5,177 nt of DNA from Parachlamydiales bacterium (GTDB taxonomy: Bacteria > Chlamydiota > Chlamydiia > Chlamydiales > Simkaniaceae): assembly GCA_030641465.1 (NCBI GenBank), contig DAOWHK010000233.1, positions 1 to 5,177 on the forward strand. The letters run 5' to 3'. Made by a program: the position numbers and the translations under genes. Below are positions 1-5,177 of the stretch, piece by piece; the first letter of the stretch is position 1; every line of letters starts with the position of its first letter. The notes under the pieces are model-generated. The model did no database searches and had not been told where the DNA came from. It saw nothing but the letters and a program-made list of their open reading frames with translations.

Positions 1-1921
1 GGGGAAGGGAGACGGTGAGCTTTTTTAAGTTGTGATGCGTTGCACCAATAATAGTCAGTTTTTTTGAAGAGCCCTTGCGTCTTTTTTTAGGAATCGGAAT
101 AGTAAGTTTGTGGCTTAGATATTTTCCTGTAAGGGATTTTGGGTCTTTTAAAAGATCCTCTGGCGTCCCTACAAAGGTAATTTCGCCCCCTTCAACTCCA
201 GCAAGAGGTCCCACATCTACAACAGTGTCTGCTGAAAGAATCGTTTCTTCGTCGTGCTCAACAACAATGATGGAGTTGCCTTTATCTCGCAAAGCTTTGA
301 GTGTGACAATTAATTTACTTTGATCCCGAGGATGAAGGCCAATTGATGGTTCATCGAGAATATAAGTTGTTCCAACAAGTCCTGAGCCAATTTGAGAAGC
401 AAGTCGAACTCTTTGCCCCTCACCACCAGAAAGTGTGGGGGATGTCCGATCAACTGTCAAATAGTAAAGACCCACATTTTTTAAGAAGGTAAGGCGTTTT
501 TGGATTTCCAAGATTAGATCTGCCCCAATGAGTTTTTGTTCCTCTTTGAGTGTAATTTTTTGAAAAAAGCCTTCCGCCTCTTCAATCGGCATGGCTGTGA
601 TTTCTTGGATTTTTTTCCCATGAAACGTCGCGTGAGCAGGATATGGCTTGATTTTTGCACCTTGGCAGCTGGAGCAAACAGTCTCTCCCATCAGTTTTTT
701 CATTTTTGAGCGATAAGCAGAGCTTGTGGCTTCGCTAAACCGTTTTTTTGCTTCATAAAGGACCCCTTTCCACTGAATATAATCTGTCCAAGATGTGGAT
801 TTCGTAGGGTGAACAAAGAGCATTTTTGTCCATTTTTTTCGCGTTCCATATAGAAAGATTTTTTTTGCTTTTTCTGATAAATCTTTCCACGGAGTATCAA
901 CACTAAAGTCATAAATTTCTGCTAAATTGCGATAAATATTTCCAAACCGTACCGTTTGATAGGAACTTGCAACCTTGCAGCAATCTTTAGCGATACTTAA
1001 ATTTTCCTCGATAATAAGATCTAGGTGAAAATCTTGAAGCATCCCAAGCCCCTCACATTTCTCACACATTCCACTTGGATGGTTAAAAGAAAAGTCATGG
1101 GGCTCTAAAGGGGGGTAGGAAATTCCAGATTCTTGTGAGTAGGCGAATTGGGAGTAGAGATCCTCTTCTTTTGTGTCGGCATTTAATACCTTAATCATTC
1201 CTTTGCCAAGCTCAAGCCCTTCAGTAACAGCTCCTAAAAGACGCGTTTTTTCTTCCTTTAAAATGACGATCCGATCGATGACAAGATCGATGTCATGGGA
1301 AAGGGTTTTATCAATAGAAATTAGTTCGTCAAGTTCTACGATATTTCCATCGAGGCGAATTCTCATGAATCCTTTTTTTTGAAGATCTGCAAGCTCCTCT
1401 TTGAGCTCTCCTTTTTTAGAATTTACGTAGGGCGCAAGAATCAAGATTTTTGTTTTTTCAGGAAGAGCAGCAATCGAGTCAATGATCTCCCCGATGCTTC
1501 TTGGAAAAACTTTTGAGCCACTAACGGGGCAGTGGGGCGTTGCAAGTTTTGCAAAAAGAACCCGCAGAAAATCGTAAATGCCAGTAAGTGTGCCAACCGT
1601 TGACCTCGGATTTTTAGAAACACTTTTTTGCTCGATTGCAATTGTTGGGGAGATTCCTTGAATATGGTCCGCATCGGGCTTTGATAAATTACCTAAATAC
1701 CTGCGTGCATAAGTAGAAAGAGATTCAATATATCGCCTTTGCCCTTCTACGTAAATTGTATCAAAGGCAAGAGAAGATTTTCCGGAGCCTGAAACACCAG
1801 TAAATACAATCAGTTCATTATGATTTAACGTAAGATCTACACCCTTTAAATTGTGAACCTTAACATTTTTTAAGAGGATTTGCTTTTTCAATAAATGACT
1901 AGAGTTAGTTTTTTTTTGCAT
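1..1921 (-). CDS. uvrA: UvrABC system protein A (excinuclease subunit A), N-terminal 640 residues, 3' end beyond window
   Basis: DNA damage-recognition ATPase of nucleotide excision repair, which loads UvrB at lesions in the cytoplasm. Seen in the translation: Walker A GVSGSGKSS (about residues 42-50), Q-loop region IAIEQKS (95-101), UvrB-binding region (about 130-245), one half of the first zinc site CEKC (286-289), insertion domain (about 290-400), CSSC (416-419), ABC signature LSGGEGQ (497-503), Walker B YILDEP (520-525) and H-loop VVEHD (553-557). The window ends as the second ATPase half begins (GATHHNLKKLTVSLP). Start: ATG at 1921, with an in-frame TGA immediately upstream, so no longer N-terminus is possible; a TTG at codon 11 is the alternative. 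No Shine-Dalgarno is visible. Oddities: the first cysteine pair of zinc site 1 reads SQES (262-265), and a nine-A run follows the start codon. Chlamydial UvrA is known as an unusually long tandem form of about 1,800 residues; whether this one is cannot be seen here. Identity is very secure. Confidence 0.98.
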   Translation of the reverse strand, partial: MQKKTNSSHLLKKQILLKNVKVHNLKGVDLTLNHNELIVFTGVSGSGKSSLAFDTIYVEGQRRYIESLSTYARRYLGNLSKPDADHIQGISPTIAIEQKSVSKNPRSTVGTLTGIYDFLRVLFAKLATPHCPVSGSKVFPRSIGEIIDSIAALPEKTKILILAPYVNSKKGELKEELADLQKKGFMRIRLDGNIVELDELISIDKTLSHDIDLVIDRIVILKEEKTRLLGAVTEGLELGKGMIKVLNADTKEEDLYSQFAYSQESGISYPPLEPHDFSFNHPSGMCEKCEGLGMLQDFHLDLIIEENLSIAKDCCKVASSYQTVRFGNIYRNLAEIYDFSVDTPWKDLSEKAKKIFLYGTRKKWTKMLFVHPTKSTSWTDYIQWKGVLYEAKKRFSEATSSAYRSKMKKLMGETVCSSCQGAKIKPYPAHATFHGKKIQEITAMPIEEAEGFFQKITLKEEQKLIGADLILEIQKRLTFLKNVGLYYLTVDRTSPTLSGGEGQRVRLASQIGSGLVGTTYILDEPSIGLHPRDQSKLIVTLKALRDKGNSIIVVEHDEETILSADTVVDVGPLAGVEGGEITFVGTPEDLLKDPKSLTGKYLSHKLTIPIPKKRRKGSSKKLTIIGATHHNLKKLTVSLP

Positions 1922-1944
1922 TCAATAGAATAAGCGATTATATT
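1916..1944 (+). promoter_or_regulatory. Candidate promoter for the hydrolase-like gene, overlapping the uvrA promoter
   Basis: TTGCAT (1916-1921), a 17-base spacer and TATATT (1939-1944) form a plausible sigma70-type promoter pointing towards the gene at 1978, giving a leader of roughly 25-30 nucleotides. Its -35 element covers the uvrA start codon, and its -10 element overlaps the uvrA -10 box on the other strand. The -35 match is only three of six, and a second -10-like TATAAA lies at 1956-1961, so the exact site is uncertain. Confidence 0.35.
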
Positions 1945-1965
1945 CCTTTTTCAAATATAAATCTA
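1937..1965 (-). promoter_or_regulatory. Candidate uvrA promoter with perfect -10 box
   Basis: On the minus strand there is a perfect TATAAT (1942-1937). Seventeen bases upstream is only a weak -35 match, TAGATT (1965-1960). Fifteen bases separate the -10 box from the uvrA ATG, so a start site 6-7 bases downstream would give a leader of only about 8 nucleotides, which agrees with the missing Shine-Dalgarno. A perfect TATAAT can arise by chance in AT-rich DNA, so this is moderate evidence. Confidence 0.45.
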
Positions 1966-1977
1966 TCCAGCAGTTTT

Positions 1978-3633
1978 ATGGCAGCGCCAATTTATCAAAA
2001 TATCCACCAAGACTTAGCAGAGGTTTCCGAATTACTAGAAGGATCTTGGGGCTTTAATCGTGTTGTTATTTGTCGCGACTCTGAAGGGTTGTTTCGCACC
2101 CGGGGCTGGAATTTTCAACAGTTAATTCCCGCGATTTTTTCTTGTTTTTTAACAGCAAGTTACATGAGAGAGAATCGAGCAACCCTTGATTATTTTCGAG
2201 AAATTTTTGGACGGAAAAGAGTGCAAGAAATTTCCAGAAGACATGGGCTTGACCTCGACTTCAAATATAATCACGGCGTTGCAATTTCTAAATTTGATGT
2301 CGAAGTGCTCTTTGGTGCCATGGGGGATGTTAGAGTTGGCGATATTCAAACCATATTTAGAGAGCTTATTCAAGCAAGGGATACTTATCTTCATTTGACT
2401 CCTGAGAGAACAGCTGATCTAAAAAGGCGATTTCAAACCCTAGAATTTCAGCAGCTTTCAAAATCTGATATTGATGAGCTGTATAATATTGCCGTTCCCT
2501 TCCAAGATCTTGCAGTGATGTTTATGAATGAGGCTTCAAGAGATTATGTACACTTTGCAGATCGTGACTACACCTGGCAAGGCACAAAAACGCGTATATA
2601 CCTTATGGAAGAAATGCGCAGATCGAGGAGTGATAATCATCAGTTTGAGTGTAATATGCGCACGATTAAAAGAATTTTAGACTATCACACGCCAACTGGA
2701 GAAAGAGATGGGCTGCTCCTTTGGGATCTAGAAGGTTACCGCTATGTCCATAAAAGAATTGAAGGTGGAGGAGCCTATAAATTTCTTCTCAAAGCGCTGA
2801 CAAAAACGGATGCCTATCGGAGCCAAATCTCTTATATTGGTACCCAGTTTATGTCCTATGTGCCTTCTTCTTGGGAATCAGCATTTGAAGATTTCCGAGA
2901 AAATATTGGGTCCTGTGGTCCCGTTGCAACCTATGAGGAAACCCGCTACTTTCTTGAAAATCCATCCGCTGGATTTGTGGATAACCCAGGAGAAAAAATT
3001 GATTTTATAGGCATGAGTTTAGGCGGTGCGCAAGCACTTCGCGATAGCTGTCTTTTTATCCATCAAGCGCGAAAAATTACAGCTGTTTGCAATCCTGGAG
3101 TGGATGTAAGAACGTATGAGTGGTTTGCAGCAAAAACAAGAGAGCTTTCAAGTCGGATTTCTCTTGAATATATCTGGGAAAAAGAGGACCTCATCTCCCT
3201 TCTTGGAGATGGAAATTTGGGGATCGGGTGTGATGCAGCAAACGTCGATATTTCCGTTAAAATCCTATCTCTTATTAGCGCTGATACAGAAGTTTCTCCC
3301 GTATTTCCCGAAAGGCCGCATCGCCCTGAAAGTACATGGAGTGCCATGCAGCGAGTATGGCAATCTCTTCACGGCGCACATATCAGGGAGACAACTGCTG
3401 GAATATTTAGACGCAATAGGACAAATCGACATTTAGAAAGAACGTATAGAACGTCCGAGCTCACAAATCTTGTGCAAGAAAATGCAGAGCGTCTGGACCG
3501 AGATATTCTTACTAATCATCATTATGGATGGGAGCAGATCAGGAGGGACTGGTTTGGATGGATTGCCTCGGATGATCGCTATCATTCTCTTTTAGAGCGC
3601 GTACACCCCATCTCGGCAGGAGCTGCTGCCTGA
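1978..3633 (+). CDS. Uncharacterised 551-residue protein with a lipase-like (alpha/beta-hydrolase) nucleophile motif
   Basis: I do not recognise this protein as a named family. The clearest signal is around residues 340-360: a beta-strand-like KIDFIG leads into G345-M-S347-L-G349-G, then a helix-like AQALRDSC. This is the strand-nucleophile-helix elbow of alpha/beta hydrolases, closest in style to class 3 lipases (GHSLGGA). The following KITAVCNPGVD (about 371-381) and WEKEDLIS (about 400-407, with D404) resemble the later strand and acid-bearing loop of such lipases. A catalytic histidine is not obvious; H465 and H468 are candidates. The first 300 residues show no motif I can name. There is no signal peptide, and only a short hydrophobic patch (about 49-60), too short to span a membrane. 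Start: ATG at 1978, without a clear Shine-Dalgarno; the frame stays open upstream towards uvrA, but the next internal Met is residue 63. It is a single gene diverging from uvrA, with a stop at 3631-3633. Coding status is strong, enzymatic function is inferred. Confidence 0.9.
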   Translation: MAAPIYQNIHQDLAEVSELLEGSWGFNRVVICRDSEGLFRTRGWNFQQLIPAIFSCFLTASYMRENRATLDYFREIFGRKRVQEISRRHGLDLDFKYNHGVAISKFDVEVLFGAMGDVRVGDIQTIFRELIQARDTYLHLTPERTADLKRRFQTLEFQQLSKSDIDELYNIAVPFQDLAVMFMNEASRDYVHFADRDYTWQGTKTRIYLMEEMRRSRSDNHQFECNMRTIKRILDYHTPTGERDGLLLWDLEGYRYVHKRIEGGGAYKFLLKALTKTDAYRSQISYIGTQFMSYVPSSWESAFEDFRENIGSCGPVATYEETRYFLENPSAGFVDNPGEKIDFIGMSLGGAQALRDSCLFIHQARKITAVCNPGVDVRTYEWFAAKTRELSSRISLEYIWEKEDLISLLGDGNLGIGCDAANVDISVKILSLISADTEVSPVFPERPHRPESTWSAMQRVWQSLHGAHIRETTAGIFRRNRTNRHLERTYRTSELTNLVQENAERLDRDILTNHHYGWEQIRRDWFGWIASDDRYHSLLERVHPISAGAAA

Positions 3634-3660
3634 ATCTTTAGTGGTTAGAATTAAATACTT

Positions 3661-3703
3661 AGGTAATTACCTTAACTTAAGTGTTCTATGTGTTGTAATT
3701 ACA
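3661..3703. promoter_or_regulatory. Pair of related palindromes upstream of the LRR gene (operator-like)
   Basis: The 98-bp gap 3634-3731 contains two perfect palindromes, AGGTAATTACCT (3661-3672) and TGTAATTACA (3694-3703). They share the core GTAATTAC, and their centres are 32 bp apart, close to three helical turns. This is the geometry of a pair of sites for a dimeric regulator acting on the LRR gene that starts at 3732. The rest of the gap is AT-rich, with -10-like strings such as TAATAT (3714-3719) but no convincing -35, and no GC-rich stem with a T-run that would end transcription of the upstream gene. Function is inferred; AT-rich palindromes can be chance. Confidence 0.35.
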
Positions 3704-3731
3704 TTTTAATTATTAATATCAAGTTTTTGTT

Positions 3732-4907
3732 ATGAGTATAACTAATTTAGTTGAATTACCGCTGGAGCTGTTCGATCGGATCTTGAAACAGGGGTGTATT
3801 AATCCTAAGCACGCTCGTATTAGTAAATTTTTTAAAACATTTATTGATCAAATGACAACAAGAGAGCTTGGGTTAATTTGCGAAGCGGAAGAAGGGGATC
3901 CAAACAATTTGCAAGCTAGAAAACTCCTTATCAATGCTGTACATGGAGCTCGCTATTTTTATCAGTTAAGGGATCCGGTTGTATTTGACAATCTTCCATT
4001 AATTTCTAAAGTTAGATATCAATGGTGTTTAAGTAATTTTGTACTTTCTGAAAAGAAAATGTCTGAGCACTATTATTCCGAAGAACGAGAAGGCGCTTAT
4101 TTGCAACAATTGAAAGGACATTTATATCCAAATCGCAGGCAATGGTTAGATGATCCTAAAGCTTTCTCAACTGAACTTGCAAGCATCGAAGGGTTGCATT
4201 TGAATGAACCAAAGTGGATAAGGCCCCCTGATTGGCAGAGGTGGAGTGCGCTTTCCATCTTTCCAAGAGAAATTGGGAATTTTTCAGGTTTAAAGGTGCT
4301 TTCTCTTTGGAATCATGAATTACAAATCTTACCAGAAGAACTAAGTAAATTAACAAATTTGGTAAAACTAGATCTTTCTCACAATCCAACACTAAGACGA
4401 TTTCCAGGAGTTATTTGCCGCATTCCTAGTTTAACGGAATTAAGTTTGTTAAATGCAAAGTTATTGGTCCTTCCTCGTGAGATTGGACAGCTGACCAATT
4501 TAAAAACCTTGGGCCTTGGAATGAATTATATAGAAGTCCTTCCTCCAGAGTTTAGTAGCTTAACAAAGCTTACAGAATTGCATTTAAGTAATAATTTATT
4601 AACTTCGTTGCCCAAATATTTAGGAGATTTTCCTTTGGAACGTTTAGGAATTCGAGATACTCGATTAGGTTCGGTCCCATCAAGTTTTTGGAAACTGCCA
4701 CAAAAAGAGCTTTCACTTGAAGGAAACGCAGGGAGTAGTCCTATGGAGCCGATGACTTGGGCTCTTCAAAGAGCAATAAGCAATTTCTTTTTTTCCTTAG
4801 AAGCTAGTCAAAAAGCTTGCGTGTACGAAAATCTAGGAGATGACATTTTTACAGATGCAGATAAATTAAATACTGCAATCGCTGAGGCAAAGAAAGGTTC
4901 GAAATAA
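3732..4907 (+). CDS. F-box-like leucine-rich repeat protein (391 residues), candidate host-directed adaptor
   Basis: The N-terminus (about 8-42) reads LPLELFDRIL followed by SKFFKTFID. This fits the F-box pattern, in which LPxEL..IL is followed by a short gap and a (C/S)K.(W/F)..(L/F)I segment. Residues 45-170 are a probably helical linker I cannot assign. From 177 to 336 there are seven tandem leucine-rich repeats of 22-24 residues with the form LPxxIxxLxxLxxLxLxxNxL; the last is degenerate. A helical tail (about 340-391) closes the protein. In eukaryotes an F-box binds Skp1 and the LRRs choose the substrate of an SCF ubiquitin ligase; bacteria of amoebae carry imitators of this design, and such genes are expanded in environmental chlamydiae. 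Bacteria lack SCF, so action inside the host cell is the natural inference, but no secretion signal is identifiable. ATG at 3732 has no Shine-Dalgarno; the stop is TAA at 4905-4907. The LRRs are certain, the F-box probable, the role inferred. Confidence 0.93.
   Translation: MSITNLVELPLELFDRILKQGCINPKHARISKFFKTFIDQMTTRELGLICEAEEGDPNNLQARKLLINAVHGARYFYQLRDPVVFDNLPLISKVRYQWCLSNFVLSEKKMSEHYYSEEREGAYLQQLKGHLYPNRRQWLDDPKAFSTELASIEGLHLNEPKWIRPPDWQRWSALSIFPREIGNFSGLKVLSLWNHELQILPEELSKLTNLVKLDLSHNPTLRRFPGVICRIPSLTELSLLNAKLLVLPREIGQLTNLKTLGLGMNYIEVLPPEFSSLTKLTELHLSNNLLTSLPKYLGDFPLERLGIRDTRLGSVPSSFWKLPQKELSLEGNAGSSPMEPMTWALQRAISNFFFSLEASQKACVYENLGDDIFTDADKLNTAIAEAKKGSK
4260..4739 (+). repeat. Seven tandem leucine-rich repeat units within the F-box-like/LRR gene
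   Basis: Units begin at residues 177, 200, 224, 247, 270, 293 and 315 of the 391-residue protein. Most are 23 residues; the second has 24 and the sixth and seventh 22. Well-preserved units include the ones starting LPEELSKLTNLVKLDLSHN (200), LPREIGQLTNLKTLGLGMN (247) and LPPEFSSLTKLTELHLSNN (270). The alternation of LP-x-x-(I/L/F) with LxLxxN is typical of short bacterial and plant-like LRRs. Units 3 and 6 lack the asparagine, and unit 7 has lost most of its leucine ladder, as a C-terminal cap would. Confidence 0.9.
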
Positions 4908-4918
4908 GGCGTTCTCAC

Positions 4919-4948
4919 TTGACAAATGCAATAGCCTACTCGTATCGT
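4919..4948 (+). promoter_or_regulatory. Pyruvate kinase promoter
   Basis: A perfect -35 TTGACA (4919-4924) is followed after 18 bases by TATCGT (4943-4948), which matches four of six -10 positions. It starts 12 bases after the stop of the LRR gene and would place the transcript start about 15-20 bases ahead of the pyk start codon. No terminator separates the two genes, so some read-through from the LRR gene is possible. This is the best promoter-like sequence in the window. Confidence 0.6.
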
Positions 4949-4958
4949 AAGCTTTTAT

Positions 4959-4964
4959 GAGGAG
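4959..4964 (+). promoter_or_regulatory. Ribosome-binding site that fixes the TTG start of pyk
   Basis: GAGGAG lies six bases before the TTG at 4971. The only nearby ATG (4957-4959) is in another frame and overlaps this site, and the pyk frame is closed by a TAG at 4932, so TTG at 4971 is the best start. It is the only clear Shine-Dalgarno among the four genes. Confidence 0.75.
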
Positions 4965-4970
4965 TGTATT

Positions 4971-5177
4971 TTGCAATTTACGAGAACAAAGATTATCTGC
5001 ACGATTGGACCTGCAGTTTCAAGCTATGAGACGATTTTAAAACTCATTGATGCGGGAATGAATGTTGCTCGGATCAATTTTAGTCATGGAACACATGCAG
5101 AGCATTTAGTCGTAATTAATCTATTAAAGCGCGCTCGAACAGAAAAAAAAATCCCTCTAGCGATTATGTTAGACACC
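4971..5177 (+). CDS. pyk: Pyruvate kinase, N-terminal 69 residues, 3' end beyond window
   Basis: Glycolytic enzyme that transfers phosphate from phosphoenolpyruvate to ADP, giving pyruvate and ATP. The visible part is the start of the catalytic barrel: TRTKIICTIGPA (residues 4-15), the helix LKLIDAGMN, then VARINFSHG (32-40), the family signature that carries the substrate- and potassium-site residues R34, N36 and S38. The window closes on PLAIMLDT, which in the family runs on into KGPEIR. The start is TTG, supported by GAGGAG six bases upstream and by the fact that the conserved sequence begins almost at once, as in other pyruvate kinases. The gene has its own promoter at 4919-4948. In Chlamydia trachomatis the pyk and uvrA genes are neighbours by my recollection; here two genes lie between them. 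Identification is secure despite the truncation. Confidence 0.97.
   Translation, partial: MQFTRTKIICTIGPAVSSYETILKLIDAGMNVARINFSHGTHAEHLVVINLLKRARTEKKIPLAIMLDT

Noticed and set aside
75..323. 82-codon plus-strand open frame
   Set aside because: It is antisense to the ATPase core of uvrA (signature to H-loop region), has low-complexity Ser/Thr content and no ribosome-binding site.
1441..1674. 77-codon minus-strand open frame, and similar ones at 700-912
   Set aside because: They are out-of-frame shadows of uvrA; the true frame reads through conserved UvrA motifs across both stretches.
3063..3436. Overlapping open frames on both strands (3063-3347 minus, 3116-3436 plus) inside the hydrolase-like gene
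   Set aside because: The main frame is 551 codons long and carries the hydrolase-like motifs here; these shorter frames have no start signals or recognisable domains.
1978..3633. Membrane-spanning segment or signal peptide in the hydrolase-like protein
   Set aside because: The only hydrophobic patch (residues 49-60) is about 12 residues long and internal, and the N-terminus is acidic and polar.
3656..3682. Hairpin-like ACTTA...TAAGT around the first palindrome as an intrinsic terminator of the hydrolase-like gene
   Set aside because: The stem is AT-rich, has little loop space and is not followed by a T-run, so it would not make a stable terminator.
4156..4392. 78-codon minus-strand open frame
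   Set aside because: It is antisense to the leucine-rich repeats; the Leu-rich translation is a by-product of the repeat codons on the other strand.

Overview
The window most likely comes from a member of the Chlamydiae, probably an environmental (amoeba- or animal-associated) family rather than Chlamydia itself. Two backbone genes at the edges support this: uvrA (minus strand, left) and pyruvate kinase (plus strand, right). These lie next to each other in Chlamydia trachomatis as I recall its gene order. The DNA is AT-rich with many homopolymer runs, and between the two genes sits a protein combining an F-box-like N-terminus with leucine-rich repeats, a combination known to be expanded in amoeba-associated chlamydiae. 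The genus cannot be fixed from this sequence.

Layout: 1-1921 (minus) is the first 640 codons of uvrA; its 3' end lies outside the window. A 56-bp gap (1922-1977) separates it from a divergent plus-strand gene at 1978-3633. That gene encodes a 551-residue protein I do not recognise, with a lipase-like G-M-S-L-G nucleophile elbow. After a 98-bp AT-rich gap (3634-3731) carrying two palindromes with the same core comes 3732-4907, a 391-residue F-box-like/LRR protein. A 63-bp gap (4908-4970) holds a good sigma70-type promoter and a Shine-Dalgarno site for pyruvate kinase, which starts with TTG at 4971 and runs off the right edge.

How the parts relate: uvrA (nucleotide excision repair) and pyk (glycolysis) are housekeeping genes. 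The two genes between them look like accessory cargo, and both are plausible host-directed proteins: a serine-hydrolase-like enzyme and a protein with the architecture of an F-box substrate adaptor. No Sec signal peptide is evident on either. That they are secreted effectors is an inference from architecture and lineage, not shown by the sequence. No RNA gene, CRISPR array, transposase, insertion sequence or convincing intrinsic terminator was seen.

The most notable points are: the two-gene accessory island between uvrA and pyk; a lost cysteine pair in the first zinc site of UvrA; the paired palindromes upstream of the LRR gene; overlapping divergent promoters; and weak or absent ribosome-binding sites on every gene except pyk.
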